Of a DNA stretch of 64,000 bases, positions 1-10,990 are shown in pieces. Source of the DNA: Cepaea nemoralis (Eukaryota > Mollusca > Gastropoda > Stylommatophora > Helicidae); NCBI GenBank assembly GCA_014155875.1, contig JACEFZ010014460.1, positions 31,001-95,000 on the forward strand. The letters run 5' to 3'. The first letter of the stretch is position 1, and every line of letters begins with the position of its first letter. The position numbers and the translations under genes were made by a program. The notes under the pieces are model-generated. The model saw only the letters and a list, made by a program, of their open reading frames with translations. It was not told the DNA's origin and made no database searches.

Positions 1-152
1 CTCCGTAGCTCCAGCGACGACCCTCAGGAATCTCCGAAAAAATGCACTCGTGAACCGAATGACGCGGCCTGGAATCGAATCTACGACCTTCGGAGCCCGA
101 GTCAGACGGCTTGACCACTTCGCCACGGAAACTCCCGGTCGTGGATCAGCTG
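1..152 (-). mobile_element. SINE-E copy, cut by window edge
   Basis: Read on the minus strand, a tRNA-like head begins near 150 with an A-box-like stretch (GTGGCGAAGTGGTCAAGCC) and a B-box-like stretch (GATTCGATTCC), followed by a short body. The same head and body recur at 9465-9672. The 3' part lies outside the window. Tandem placement directly before a SINE-A fragment suggests serial insertion. No transcript evidence; a real tRNA gene is unlikely because the anticodon arm is not followed by a proper acceptor closure. Confidence 0.6.
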
Positions 153-157
153 AGGCA

Positions 158-392
158 AGCGATTCAACCCCTACACCGGTCATCTGGACTAACATGTTGA
201 CCTGTCATCCTTGACTTGGGGGAGTAAATTACAAGTACCTCTGAAGTCGGAGTGGGTTCGCCTAATGGCGAGGGACACTGTTAATAGGGAAAGCTAATCC
301 ACACGCGAAATCCAGTCCATCACTACTACTAAATAGTGTGTATGGACTACACTTGAGATCAAAGCGAGCGAGCGCAAACAAAAACAAAACAC
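158..392 (+). mobile_element. SINE-A copy, 5'-truncated
   Basis: Matches the body of the full SINE-A copies at 6576-6876 and 47956-48256, from the B-box region (ATTCAACCCCTACACCGGTC) to the A-rich tail. The tRNA-like head is missing. Confidence 0.75.
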
Positions 393-689
393 ACACACAA
401 GATGCTAAGCTGAATGAAGACTCTCGATGCCACACATGTTCTTTTGCCTCATACATTTTCATTATTGTCATATGTTCACGGTTTCCCATTGTCTTCAATG
501 AACCATGACTTCTATTACTGTTCTTTCTTCTCCACTATATTGTTTGATATGTCCCAATTACCCCAGTTGCCGAGACATAATGTTATTTATTAGTCAGTGT
601 TTTCCAATGGTCAGATCCTAGAGAATGTAATGTTTTCTTCCTGATCAATGATATTCTGCGCATTTTCGTTTGCTGGTAGCTTTCAATGG

Positions 690-1035
690 CTCTGTTGCCT
701 AGTGCGATCTTCTGTCTACTTCCTTCCCCCATATGCTGTTTCCCGTCTCCTTTCACCGTGTGTTTCCCCATTTATTCTTTCCCATTGTTTTCTTTCCTGA
801 TACAACATTTCCCGTGTGTTAGCTCCTGCCTACTTCCTTTCCCGTGTGTTCTTTCCATGTTACCTTTTCCTCCGTGGTTTCTTTCCTGTTACAACCTTCC
901 CTATAAGTTCGTTCCTGATTGCTTCCTTCCCAGAGTGTCCTTTTCTTTTACCTCCTACACTTGTGTTCTTTCCAGTTGCTTCCTTCATTCTCTCTCTCTC
1001 TCTCTCGCTCTCTCTCTCTCTGTCTGTGTGCGTGC

Positions 1036-1077
<42 letters not shown>

Positions 1078-1346
1078 TTTTTACCCCTCCTTATGTGTTC
1101 TTTCCTGTCTACTTTCTCAACCCTCTGTTATTTCCCATCTACTTATTTCTGTGTTGTTTTTAAGTCGTGTCTACTAATTTCCCTTTATATTCTTTCTAAT
1201 CTTCTTCTTTCCCCATTTGTTCTGTAATGTTTATTTCTTTCCCCGTTTGTTCTTTCCTGTCTGTTTCTTTCCACGTGTGTTCTTTCTTATCTACTTTCCT
1301 CCTAGTGGCTTCTTTCCTGTTTATCTCCTTCCCGTATGTTATTTAT
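690..1346. repeat. Degenerate pyrimidine-rich minisatellite, unit about 27 bp
   Basis: A loosely conserved unit containing TTCCCGTGTGTTCTTTCCTG recurs about every 25-30 bases through this stretch. It resumes at 1803-1875 after a MITE insertion. A (CT)n/(GT)n microsatellite sits inside it at about 989-1076. Long open frames here come from base composition and are not credible genes. Confidence 0.6.
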
Positions 1347-1354
1347 AGTTATCT

Positions 1355-1794
1355 CAGTGGTTCTCAACCTTTTTTTGGCCCGTGCCCCCCTTCACCATAT
1401 TTTCAGAACGTCATTCCCCCCTTCTTATCAAACATTTAGCCCGTGCCCCCTCCCTCCTTTCACCGTATTTTCAGAACGTCATTCACCCCTTTCATATTTC
1501 CTATCTAAAACATCCCCCACCCCTATACAGTATACGTAAAAATGTAAGGTAAATTTAATAGCACATGCTAAAACAAGTCTAGACATCCACATAAAACATA
1601 ATTTGTGGGTCTCCTGACTTTATAAAATGAATTTTAGAAGGACTTAACTGTAAAGTATGAAGGTAAAAACAATATCAAGTAATCGGTTCTTGTATTAACG
1701 CGATCTTGAAATGGTCTTCATCCCCCCCCCCCCCCCCGGAAACCCTAAAATTCCCCCTGGGGGGGGGGGATTCCCCACCGGTTGAGAACCACTG
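1355..1794. mobile_element. Non-autonomous hAT element (MITE), 440 bp
   Basis: Starts CAGTGGTTCTCAACC and ends with the inverse, GGTTGAGAACCACTG. It is flanked by a perfect 8-bp TSD AGTTATCT at 1347-1354 and 1795-1802, the duplication length of hAT transposons. No coding capacity. It holds homopolymer C and G runs near both ends. A related copy in the opposite orientation lies at about 30085-30505. It is inserted in the degenerate minisatellite. Confidence 0.9.
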
Positions 1795-1879
1795 AGTTAT
1801 CTGCTTCCTGGTATGTTCTTTCCTATCTAATTCATTCTCTGCTGCATTCCCTGTATGTTCATTCCCATGCATATATTAA

Positions 1880-2890
1880 TCGTATCACATAGAAGCTCTC
1901 GCGGCTATTCCTTGTAATCTGTTTCCTATTATTATCATTCTGTATCATTCAGCACCATTGCTGGTGTCCGTTGAATATATTTCTGATTAATAGTTAGGAA
2001 ATACAGTTTGCTTACCAAGGCAGCTGCCAAACATTGTACATTTTAGATTTAATGTAACACTCTGATTTCGCTTGGTAAAGCAAACGCGGCCAGAGGGGGA
2101 GCTGGGTACATCATCTCACTAAGTCATTACAAGGAGATGTTAGGAATATGATAATTCCACCGCATATGTATGTCATAGACTTCTTCTCAATGGCTATTGC
2201 ACGTATTGCGAGCTAATCAAAATGGCCTCTACTCCAAAGAAATGGTTTCCAAATAAGGTAATACTTGTTCCGTTGGTAGGCTAGAGTTTGAATTATACCG
2301 TATTTGCTCCACAGCTTCAATCTGCACACCTTATTTATGCTGTTTACGTAATCAACACATCGAGTTTACAAAACGATAAAAGAACACGTTGTAAATGTCC
2401 AGATATGGGAAATATGTTGTTGTTTCACAAACTGATAGAGGGTGATCACTGATTCACACCCCAGCATTTGATAATTATATTCTTCATGATTTCCCTGGTC
2501 CAGAGCAGACAATGGCGATCGCTATACTAGTAGTCCCTTCTATCATGTTACGTTTTAACGAAGTTATCATATTGTTATAATTAACCAGCTGTTTAACTTT
2601 CTCACATACAGCTGTCTCAACCTTCGTTGTTTGCTTCATTACTCAATATTTTTCCGCGTAAGGCTTGTTTCTAAAATTCACCACTAGTCCTGATATCCAT
2701 CCAGCACATTTCATTTGCCTTGTCCTCATGACCACTTCTGGCTTAGCAGATTAATGTGAACGTATTCGTTGCTAATTTTTTTTTTTTTTAACTTAACAAC
2801 TTACACTATGACATGTGTATGTATTAGTCAGCCCTTATATGACTGACTTGATTATAACCAAACACAGTTCAAGCAGGATGAAGAAGGATC
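1880..2890. other. No recognisable feature
   Basis: AT-rich sequence without a long open frame or a repeat I recognise. A T-run lies near 2778. Confidence 0.5.
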
Positions 2891-2904
2891 AGTTTAGTTA
2901 AAGG

Positions 2905-3115
2905 CTGACACCCGTGCAGGCAAAAGATAGACCGATGGGCATACAGGCAGCCAAATAGACTGTCAGAGAGACAGACTGACTGATTGACGGGCTGATTGAC
3001 AGACTGGCTGAGAGGCAGGAAGGCACGCAGCCAGGTAGACAGACAGACGGATAACAGACAGATAGAGAGAAATATAAACAGAAAAGTTGACAGACAGGCT
3101 GACAGATAGAGAGAC
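2905..3115. repeat. Degenerate GACA/GACT simple repeat
   Basis: Interspersed GACAGACTGACT, GACAGACAGACG and GATAGAGAGA tracts. Open frames on the minus strand are low-complexity. Confidence 0.65.
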
Positions 3116-3431
3116 ATTATGAATTGCTAGCAATAAATCTCTATTGCTATTCAATGCCTGGTTGTCCACTTAGGACACATGTGTGTTTTGTCTCAGAGGG
3201 GAAAACTGACAGTCCCAGTGTTCAGTTAAACGTCATTGGAAGAGGGAATCACGACAGTAAATAACGGATTGGCCATATTCGCCGTGGTGGCATTGTAGCT
3301 GATGGGATTGCTAACGCTTGCAATCGTCTGGGATTTATTCCTTGTAGAAGTACAGTTTCTCCGACCAGAACAGCTCCTTGTGGGTTCTGTCTCGTAAAAT
3401 GTGCACTGATTACAAGTGAAAGGTACGGGAC

Positions 3432-4636
3432 TTCTCCTTTTTCATTCGTTTGCTTGAAATATGTCTATAACTGCAATGTTGTCTCTTGTATGAATTTAAC
3501 TGTCTTTTTTAGTTCACACACCGGTCCATAGAGTTTATCTTCCACTGTCGTCTCTCTAGGCCAGAAGGTTTGCCTAGATATGTTATATTTTGGGCAGTCT
3601 TGGAGTATGTGCTCTGCTGTCTGCGACGCCAATCCATATGTGCACATGGCTGTTTCACTAATCTTGAATTTTGTATACATGTAGTTGCGTAATCTATTGT
3701 GTCCTGTTCTGAGGCGCAGAATAATGACTTGTTCTGGTCTGTCCATAATGTGGTAGTCATCTTGAGCAGGTTTTGGTGGATTTCTGACTGATTTGATCGT
3801 TCTTTTCTTTTGGTGGTATGTAACGGGCACATCAGGCTGTTGTTCTTCTTTGGCTCCTCCAGCCAATTGATCAGCTCTGTCGTTTCCAGGTACTCCACAG
3901 TGGGATGGTATCCACTGTATGATGACCTTATGCTGACTGCTAAGTTCAGAAAGTAGTGTCCTTAGTACTGGCAATTTCCCAGACAGGAGCGCCTCGAGTA
4001 CTGATTTTGTATCTGTCAATAGCACCACAGGTTGTGTACCATTGTTGGTATTTAGTAATTTCTCTGTTGCTATCTTGATTGCCTCAATTTCAGCATCATA
4101 GTTATGGCAGTACTTTCCTGTTGGTTCTCTGGCTGAGTCCCTAGTATTATTTGGGTATTCTATGTACACTCCCGCTCCTCCATTTCAAACAGCATTTTGT
4201 GCTGACCCATCTGTGTAGATTCGGATCCAGAGATCCTGTGGGTATTCTTCATCAAGGAAGCTGAGAGTGGCTGTTCTGCGCTGCACACTGTTCTGTTTTT
4301 CCTTGCCAAATATTCCTCTCACATTTGTCTGGATTTGTAATGATAGTCTATGTTCATCTTTCCATGGAGTTAGCTCTGGAATAGTTGTTAGGGGGATACC
4401 AACTGTGGGCAGATCGGTGGTTTCTCTGCAGAGTCGTTTGGCCTGGTGGATAAAACTATTTCTTTTCAACCGCCCCATAGCTAGGTTTTCAAATCTGTTC
4501 ATCATAGGGTGGCCTGGCAAGCTGAGGAACTTTTCTGCTTGTATTAGCGTTTTCGTATCTCTGCGCTCTCTCACTGCTTGTGTCCTCCCCATCTTCTCCA
4601 TTTCCACTATAGGGGTTGATCTCATCCCTCCTGTGG
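3432..4636 (-). mobile_element. 5'-truncated LINE with RNase H domain (I-superfamily-like)
   Basis: A 1205-bp minus-strand fragment bounded by a 10-bp TSD, GGTACGGGAC, at 3422-3431 and 4637-4646. Its sequence closely parallels the plus-strand copy at 15496-16393 from VRGIF(G/D)KE to the 3' end. It retains more 5' sequence than that copy. The 3' tail is purine-rich (AATGAAAAAGGAGAA), where the other copy ends in AAG repeats. Belongs to a different subfamily from the RNase H LINE at 43292-47219. Confidence 0.85.
3465..4636 (-). pseudogene. LINE polyprotein C-terminus (linker + RNase H), one premature stop
   Basis: The reading frame encodes the linker downstream of reverse transcriptase and then an RNase H domain: IYTDGSAQNAV, GVYIEYPNN, the acidic stretch EIEAIKIATEK, LLTDTKSVLEALLSG and IQWIPSHCGVPGNDRADQL. 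The typical D-E-D residues lie in YTDGS, EIEA and TDTKS. A TGA at 4185-4187 interrupts the frame exactly where the copy at 15.5 kb has CGA (Arg), so a single C-to-T change broke it. The C-terminal region carries MCTYGLASQTAEHILQDC, which in the other copy is MCTCGLASQTAEHILQDC, so a zinc-knuckle-like cysteine is lost here. RNase H normally removes the RNA template during target-primed reverse transcription; this copy is a dead remnant. Confidence 0.85.
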
Positions 4637-4689
4637 GGTACGGGACAATCCTCACACCATGAGACCTACTGGGAATGTGGGGTTAGTGT

Positions 4690-4915
4690 TATGATTGTAG
4701 AGACCAATCGGCACTCGATGTTGCGATATTGTCAAAATCACGCCGACCGTCATTGCCTCCCTCAACATTCACTGAGACCCATTTTAGAGTGGGTCTACCT
4801 GTTAACTCCTGGGCACGAGAAGATAAGGTGGGAGTGAGGGATCGAACACATGACTACTGGGCAAGCAGTCAAGCGCCCTAGCCACTGCAGTATGGCGGCT
4901 GTCATGCGCTGACTA
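4690..4915 (-). mobile_element. SINE-D copy
   Basis: On the minus strand a tRNA-like head (GTGGCTAGGGCGCTTGACTG, B-box-like TGTTCGATCCC) is followed by the SINE-D body, ending in the rc of AGAGACCAATCGGCACTC. It matches other SINE-D copies at 12490, 17897, 32280, 49785 and 51340. Confidence 0.65.
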
Positions 4916-4919
4916 ATGT

Positions 4920-5795
4920 CCCAACTGTGCGAGGATGTATCGCTGAAGGAAAGTCTTCAGGGAGAGAATTTGGGAACTGTATATAACAGAGCAAGTGAGA
5001 TTGATGCTTGTGTTGAGACATCTGAGATTGTCTGTGGAATATATAAGTTTAATTTTGAGGAGTAATATTATTTTAACGTACACATTTAGGGTTTCTGTGG
5101 TTGTTCAGTTTTTCTGTTGAGGGGGTCGGGGGAAGGGAAAGGTGGGATTGCGTGGGTAAGCCGCCTACCTCGTTCTCCTAAGGTTGTGAGTTCGTGTCTG
5201 GACTTTTCAGTTCAATAATTTACATACATGTTTTCACAAATCCACTTTCTAGAACAGGGCACAGTCACGTTATGATATGATCAATTTATTAACAGAAAAT
5301 ATACCACTATTCAATTACACACATACAACAACAAAAAAACATGAGCTGCCACAAAAATATACTAACCAAGAGATATTTCTAGCTGTCTATAAATATATCT
5401 GAGTAATCTAGCCAAAAGTGCCCTATTTTAAAGTGCTTTTGGAGTCACAGAAACATTAAATGGTACCTTGTATACAGGTGTTCAACATCAAAAGTTGCTG
5501 TGGATGGCTTATTATGATTGATGTCGAGAAGGGAAGTTCCTTATTTTGAGGGGGTGGGGGGAAACATCGTCCACAGTTGGCTTCGGGTTCGGAACTTGTC
5601 GATTCAAATGTGAACGTGGTATCTTCATGCTTATACACAGTAAATGGCGTGGTAGCTATAGTTTGGATTCAGCTGACAGTAAATTAACAAGTAAATGATC
5701 CGTTTACATGCCCTAGGCACAATGAGCACATGGACCTAGACCCATATTTCCATTGACCGATCGTTTCTTGGTGGGTGATGGGTTTAGTATCCACT
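4920..5795. other. No gene; possible tRNA-like SINE trace at about 5145-5215
   Basis: Sequence reading GGGTAAGCCGCCTACC...GTTGTGAGTTCGTGTC looks like a decayed tRNA-derived head, but no body follows. The rest shows nothing I recognise. Confidence 0.35.
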
Positions 5796-5797
5796 TC

Positions 5798-5935
5798 AGG
5801 CTGGGTCGTTCTGGCAGCCCAGATCAGTTTTAAACGTTCGAATTCGCTTAGAATGTGGGTCGAACCCATGTGCATCGGGCCAGCAGGCCAGAGTCTAGGT
5901 ACTAGGCTTATGGGGCTGCCGGATTCAGCTGGGTT
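5798..5935 (-). mobile_element. tRNA-headed SINE fragment (SINE-D-like)
   Basis: Contains GGCTGGGTCG, a B-box-like GTGGGTCGAACCCATG and a tRNA-like head on the minus strand near 5930. Divergent from the better SINE-D copies. Confidence 0.4.
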
Positions 5936-6078
5936 AGTCCGAGTTTGTTCGAGTTTGTCTGAATTTGTCTGAGTCTGAGTCTGTCTGAATTTGTCTGAGT
6001 TTGAGTTTGTCTGAGTTTGAAGTTGTTTTGGTTTGTCTGAGTATGAATGTGTCTGAGTTTGTCTGAGTTTCTCGATCT
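5936..6078. repeat. Minisatellite of TCTGAGTTTG-type units
   Basis: Irregular repetition of TTTGTCTGAGTT, TCTGAATTTG and TCTGAGTCTG in blocks of about 6 and 12 bases, abutting the SINE fragment on its left. Confidence 0.75.
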
Positions 6079-6371
6079 CAGCATGATTGGTCTAAACTGC
6101 AGAAGCTGCTGATGTATCTCGTCAAATCCAACCCGAAAATAAAAGAAATTAAATGTGGAATTAGTCAATAATAACCAGATAGATCTGTCTAGAACAAAAG
6201 AAATCGCAGGTACCCACCAATTCTGCTCGTCGCACCCTTCTGGGGTTTATAGTTAAATCTGTGACCTGCAAACAGAAAATGAATTGTAATCTGTTGATTC
6301 TATACTTCATATAGTAATTCCTTTAATATACTTTTCAACAAGGTCTTCTTAGACCAATATGCATATAACAT

Positions 6372-6470
6372 AATTTACAATGATATTTAACAAAAAAAAT
6401 GTGAACATCTCAAAATAACTACAAGTTATTTTCAGATTTTCACATTTTGTTGTTAAATATTATTGTAAAT
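6372..6470. mobile_element. Foldback palindrome, about 99 bp
   Basis: Arms of about 47 bases are nearly complementary: it begins AATTTACAATGATATTTAAC and ends GTTAAATATTATTGTAAAT, with the centre near 6420. Mismatches are few and the loop is very short, so the strand could fold into one long hairpin. Probably a small MITE; no clear TSD seen. Confidence 0.6.
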
Positions 6471-6575
6471 ATAACTTTTGACTCCTTCAGCAAATCCCTT
6501 CAAATCGACGCCTGTAATAGCATAATCTAAGCCTTAAACCTTTTGTCTGATGCTTTATCTAAAATCCTATCAATA

Positions 6576-6876
6576 GAAGGTCAGCATGGCCGAATGGATA
6601 AGAACACATATTCTTAAACATTCGGTGTGCTGATGCCGAGGTAGTGGGTTCAACACCTACACTGGTCAGTTGGACTAAAATGTTGACCTATCGACCTTGA
6701 CTTGGGGACGTAAGTTACAAGTACCTCTGAAGTCGGAGTGGGTTCGCCTGATGGCGACGGACACTGTTAATAGGGAAAACTAATCCACATGCAAAATCCA
6801 ATCCAGCACTACTAAATTAGTGTGTGTATGGACTACGCTTGAGTTCAAAGCGAGAGTGCAAAAAAAACCAAAAAAC
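6576..6876 (+). mobile_element. SINE-A, full copy (301 bp)
   Basis: A Leu-tRNA-like head (TCAGCATGGCCGAATGG and a B-box-like GGGTTCAACACC) is followed by a body and an A-rich tail. Flanked by an 11-bp TSD TCCTATCAATA at 6565-6575 and 6877-6887. The length equals that of the other TSD-bounded copy at 47956-48256, which fixes the ends of the family. The head should carry an internal pol III promoter; no coding capacity. Confidence 0.9.
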
Positions 6877-7114
6877 TCCTATCAATATACTATTTGACTG
6901 TTAAACTGATTCACAATAGTATTTATATTTCTTGCGAAGCTCACGTTCTGACAAACAGAACGGTTCATACATGGTTGGAATATCACAAAATACAACTGGA
7001 AGCTAGGCTGATGGGAAAACACAGATTTTGGTTTTTATTAGGGAAAGATCATAGCCTGTTCAAAGCACAATGGGTTATAATTGGAATATGTAGTTGTTAT
7101 TATTGTTTCAAGAG

Positions 7115-7345
7115 TCCCGTTGTCATAGGGGGTAGAGTGCTTGCCTGCCGAGACAAGGGTACTGGGTCAGTTCTCAGCAAAGGGAAACATTATTATTTCC
7201 CTACTATTACGGCTCTGGGATTGATCCAGCCTCATAAAATGGGCACCAGACAATTTTCAGTTTTGGGGACATTGTCTCGGGAACAAAGCCGGCTAGGAAG
7301 GGAACTGGCCACCACAGCTGACATGTCATGGTAAGGCCTCACACC
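7115..7345 (+). mobile_element. Probable tRNA-derived SINE, divergent
   Basis: The head GGTAGAGTGCTTGCCTGCCG resembles an A-box region and is followed about 45 bases later by GGTCAGTTCTC, then a body with GATCCAGCCTCATAAAATGG like the SINE-D body. No TSD found. Confidence 0.4.
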
Positions 7346-7423
7346 TCACATCCCGAGTTCATTATCTGCTAAGCGATAACCATTATTATTGATTATGTGG
7401 TTGTTTCGGGATTTGAAATTTAA

Positions 7424-7758
7424 ATATTGAGCACAACCCACTACTGGCAACGCCGATCGCATTCCGGTATGAACCTAAGGCCTATCCACGTCAATATGGA
7501 AGCACTATACTCGAGTTTCGCCCTTGTTTGAGCTCGTCAGTAGTGCATATCCCTGACCGGATCCGGAAACAGTCCCGGATCACGCATGTGAAGCGGGTGC
7601 GTAACCACGCGGCACACACTGGACACACCAAATTATCACAACAGAACACCACAACGCTACCCATCGTAGGCTATTACACGTTCCATATTGACGTGGATAG
7701 GCCTTAGGTTCATATCGGAATGCGATCGGCGTTGCCAGTAGTGGGTTGTGCTCAATAT
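7424..7758. mobile_element. MITE with 78-bp inverted repeats and TTAA flanks
   Basis: The left arm starts ATATTGAGCACAACCCAC and the right arm is its reverse complement. The arms match at about 77 of 78 positions (one G/A difference near 7475). TTAA lies directly outside both ends (7420-7423 and 7759-7762), which fits a TTAA-specific, piggyBac-like transposase acting in trans. The core of about 180 bases has no open frame. The near identity of the arms suggests a recent insertion. Confidence 0.85.
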
Positions 7759-7762
7759 TTAA

Positions 7763-8690
7763 ACCATTATTATGTCAGAAAATGAACTTTCATTTGATTG
7801 TTCATTCGTTATTTGAATTTTAGTTTTCTTATACTGCTCCTCATTGTCTTCGCCTGGATGTGTAGTGTTATACTTTTTTATATTTCACATGGCGTCGATA
7901 TATATGTCCTTAACGACGCTCTGCGGATGAATATTCAAGACACAGACGAGCTGATTAAGGATCGAGAGTCTTTCTGGGGTGGTAATGAGAGGAACGTCCT
8001 GCAACACACTTGCTATAAGCTGGTGATAATTTACAGGTATTAACATAGTTGCCAGACTTATGCAGGAAATGTTTTCTAATTCAAAACAACCAAATAAAAA
8101 AGTAACTTTACTATTTAACAAAATAAACAGCTAACATGACTTCCACAGCTACCGGAGATGATAGGTCATCAAGTATTTAACTATTTACGGTGACATCAAT
8201 TGCAGCATTAATTACGAAAATAAGGTTGTGCTCGAAACACTATATCTCCTAAAGCTTCTAACCCAGATGCAATTCGTTATCTATTCTCCATAATCGGTCA
8301 AATCGCAGAATCTCGACGCTGTCCATCCACTAAGCAAATAGGAGTAGTCATCATGCCCATTCAGCTAATCACGTCGCATTTCTCCCTTCCACAACACGGA
8401 ATATACATCTGGCCAGTTTCTCTGCATAACCATTCAGCGATGCAATTATGGTTCTCCTGTCCACAGTACTCTATGTTTGACTAACTTCTCTATAGCCTGC
8501 ATATTTTCCCTGTCCACTAATTATACATGTGGGGTGTGAATTATTTATCTGACAATGCAGTTAGCCATGTCGTATCGCTCGCCTATACAAGAACAAACAT
8601 TACATAGTGTACTGTCCGAGTGTCGTAATACACAATAGCTACAGAAAACTAACAGCTAATATTGGTGGAGGCAGATCTTTAGGGACCAGA
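7763..8690. other. No recognisable feature
   Basis: AT-rich sequence. Short open frames at 7798-8043 and 7885-8121 overlap in opposite directions and resemble nothing I know. Confidence 0.45.
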
Positions 8691-8694
8691 TATG

Positions 8695-8862
8695 GTGTAC
8701 ATAGCAGCCGCGGTAGCACAGTCGTTAACTTGCTTGCGTGAGGCATCGGTGATCATGTGTTCGAATTCCCAGCAAAGTCAGATATTTGTTGTTGTTTTTT
8801 TATTTGTAAATTATAACACTGACATAGACATGGGCTTCCAGGTCGACCAGTCTGACATACAT
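8695..8862 (+). mobile_element. SINE-D 5' part (tRNA-like head and start of body)
   Basis: CAGCCGCGGTAGCACAGTCG followed by a B-box-like GTGTTCGAATTCC, then the body start CTTCCAGGTCGACCAG. The body is cut where a minus-strand SINE body begins, so a later insertion is likely. Confidence 0.6.
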
Positions 8863-9075
8863 GTTTCATGTACATTGCAGGACACTGCGGTCAACCCCGA
8901 TATGATTTTCCAGTCAAATTTACATTCAGTAGTTTGCCATTGCTTTCTGAACGAGAAATCAACGATAAAGTACCTAGATCGATTTCTGGAATGAACCCAC
9001 TTCTCAGCCGTTAGCGCATAGAAAGCTAGAACGCGAGGCCGTGAAACCTCTCGGCCACTCTGACCTCTTTCAGTC
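8863..9075 (-). mobile_element. SINE with the shared B/C body and a third head type
   Basis: The shared 3' body (TGCAGGACAC...TTCAGTAGTTTGCCATTGC on the plus strand) is followed by a head reading, on minus, GTGGCCGAGAGGTTTCACGG with a B-box-like GGGTTCATTCC. The head resembles the copy at 21100-21305 rather than the SINE-B or SINE-C heads. Confidence 0.6.
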
Positions 9076-9464
9076 TAATATGGAAACCAGGAGATGTTCA
9101 GGAATTAAATGTCGCCGACGTTACCTTGACAACATCACCCATCGTGTGCCGACTGGCATACAATATTATGGTGTTACCACCATGTCTTCAGTACGCCTCA
9201 ATGTTTGGGAAAAGTCTTTTACTATTCCTGTATGGTATACTTAGGCACGGACATTGCCGCCCAGTAACTACTTTCATTAGGGTCAGTATTTCCGTTTCAT
9301 AAGGCTACATGACAATAAATATAATGATTGTTACAGTAGTAATGAGGAAGTTACTAACTGATACACCCACGTGTGTGTGTGTTTTTATTTATGCTCGCTT
9401 GTTTAGTCCATACACGTGCTACTACTAATAAATACAATAAAAAAGTCGCTTGAAAATCGACTTC
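9076..9464. other. No gene; SINE-D 3' trace at about 9125-9180
   Basis: GACAACATCACCCATCGTGTGCCGACTGGCATACAA resembles the 3' end of SINE-D (this quote spans 9127-9162 in the window; only its key tail is diagnostic), perhaps the other half of the copy at 8695. The rest is unremarkable. Confidence 0.4.
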
Positions 9465-9672
9465 ATTGCACCGGGTTTTATCCCATATGGCTCGGTCTCT
9501 TTCCGCAGCACGGAAAGCGTCGCAAAAAGCACGAACTCCGTAGCTCTAGCGACGACCCACAGGAGTCTCCGAAAAATTTAACTCGTGAACCGAAGGACGC
9601 GGCCAGGAATTGAACCCTCAACCTTCGGAGCCCGAGTTAAACGGCTTTACCACTTCGCCACGCAGACTCCCG
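9465..9672 (-). mobile_element. SINE-E copy
   Basis: The minus-strand head (GGAGTCTGCGTGGCGAAGTG, B-box-like GGTTCAATTCC) is followed by a body that includes CGGAGACTCCTGTGGGTCGTC. It matches 1-152 and extends further 3', defining the family over about 200 bases. Confidence 0.65.
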
Positions 9673-9721
9673 AATATATCTCCCTAACAGACTCCCTAAT
9701 AAATGCAATGAACTGATGTTT

Positions 9722-9912
9722 TACGTGTGGATTAGCTTTCATTGTTACCAGTGCCCCTTGCCATCAAGCGGATCCTTTCCGATTTCTGAGGTACTTATAA
9801 TTTACGTCCCCAAGTCAAGGACTAGAAATCAACATTTTAGTTCAACCGCTACATCGGCATCAATACACCCGAAGTTTTAAAAGTTTAAAAGCTGACCTTC
9901 ACACACCCATGG
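9722..9912 (-). mobile_element. SINE-A copy, diverged
   Basis: The reverse complement matches the SINE-A body (ACTTGGGGACGTAAATTATAAG) and head region; the 3' third is missing. Confidence 0.65.
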
Positions 9913-9914
9913 TT

Positions 9915-10365
9915 ATACTGGTCCCTCAAGGCAAGCAAAGAATAGTACCACTGTAACCTACCATGTATGTCGTAAGAGACAACTAAGGAGGGTTGTCGAG
10001 GTACTGAAAACATCATTCCATAGAAAACTTTGAATGCAAAATACTAATAATGAAAAGTTTTAAAGGACAAGACTAACTCCGCCACCCAAGAAGAAAAGAG
10101 GCCCGAGTTCTAGAAGAAGTATGACGCAGAGACATAGATAAATAATATGGGGAAGTAGTGGAGAGAGCTGATCGAGATGACATAAATTAGGATGAATTGG
10201 CGTGAGTTTGTTGGGGACTTGGGCTCTGCTGTGACGAGGGGGTAAGAACACTAGCAGAAGGAACGGTATCAGAAGGCGATGAGGAGGAGGAACTATTCGA
10301 GATTCCCTAAATTAGTTAGATAACTATATGGAATTGCAGGCAGTCAGACGGATTAAGAGAGTGAG

Positions 10366-10368
<3 letters not shown>
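9915..10368. other. No recognisable feature
   Basis: Nothing gene-like or repeat-like that I can name, apart from a purine-rich approach to the next microsatellite. Confidence 0.45.
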
Positions 10369-10430
<62 letters not shown>

Positions 10431-10483
10431 GAGAGAGAGAAGAAGAAGAAGAAGAAGAAGAAGAAGAAGAAGAAGAGAGAGAT

Positions 10484-10566
<83 letters not shown>
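10369..10566. repeat. (GA)n microsatellite with a (GAA)n core
   Basis: About 200 bases of GA dinucleotides with a block of AAG/GAA trinucleotides near 10439-10474. Charged open frames across it are artefacts. Confidence 0.95.
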
Positions 10567-10569
<3 letters not shown>

Positions 10570-10653
10570 AGACGTGTTGATAAAAAGAACTATATCAAGA
10601 AAGACAGATGTTCATTTAGGCAGATAGTTATACGAACAAACAAAGCAATGCAA

Positions 10654-10753
<100 letters not shown>

Positions 10754-10764
10754 TAGATATCCCA

Positions 10765-10990
10765 TTTACAGGACATCACTGTCAACACCAACAATTTACT
10801 GCTGTTGATGTCTTGGCAAGTTGACGTTCAGTAGTTTGCCATTACTTTCTGAACGACCGACTTCCATACCAACACGTTAAAACTCAGCGCAACGGGGTCT
10901 GCTGCTAAATCGCGCACATGTGTGTTTCGAACGCAGGTAAGCGGAATTACGAATAGCTTCCGTAACATCTTCGCCACGGAGATCGGCTCA
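10765..10990 (-). mobile_element. SINE-B copy
   Basis: On the minus strand, a head with CTCCGTGGCGAAGATGTTACG and a B-box-like GCGTTCGAAACACA is followed by the shared body GTTCAGAAAGTAATGGCAAA and the 3' end near ATTTACAGGACATC on plus. Related copies occur at 12985, 32000, 39395, 47240 and 53503. Confidence 0.75.

Noticed and set aside
4267..4662. 131-residue plus-strand frame
   Set aside because: Antisense shadow of the LINE linker region on the minus strand.
6576..6700. Functional tRNA-Leu gene in the SINE-A head
   Set aside because: The head is followed by a SINE body, several copies share it, and the acceptor stem does not close.
8863..9244. Short open frames as small genes
   Set aside because: They overlap SINE bodies and show no conserved protein pattern.
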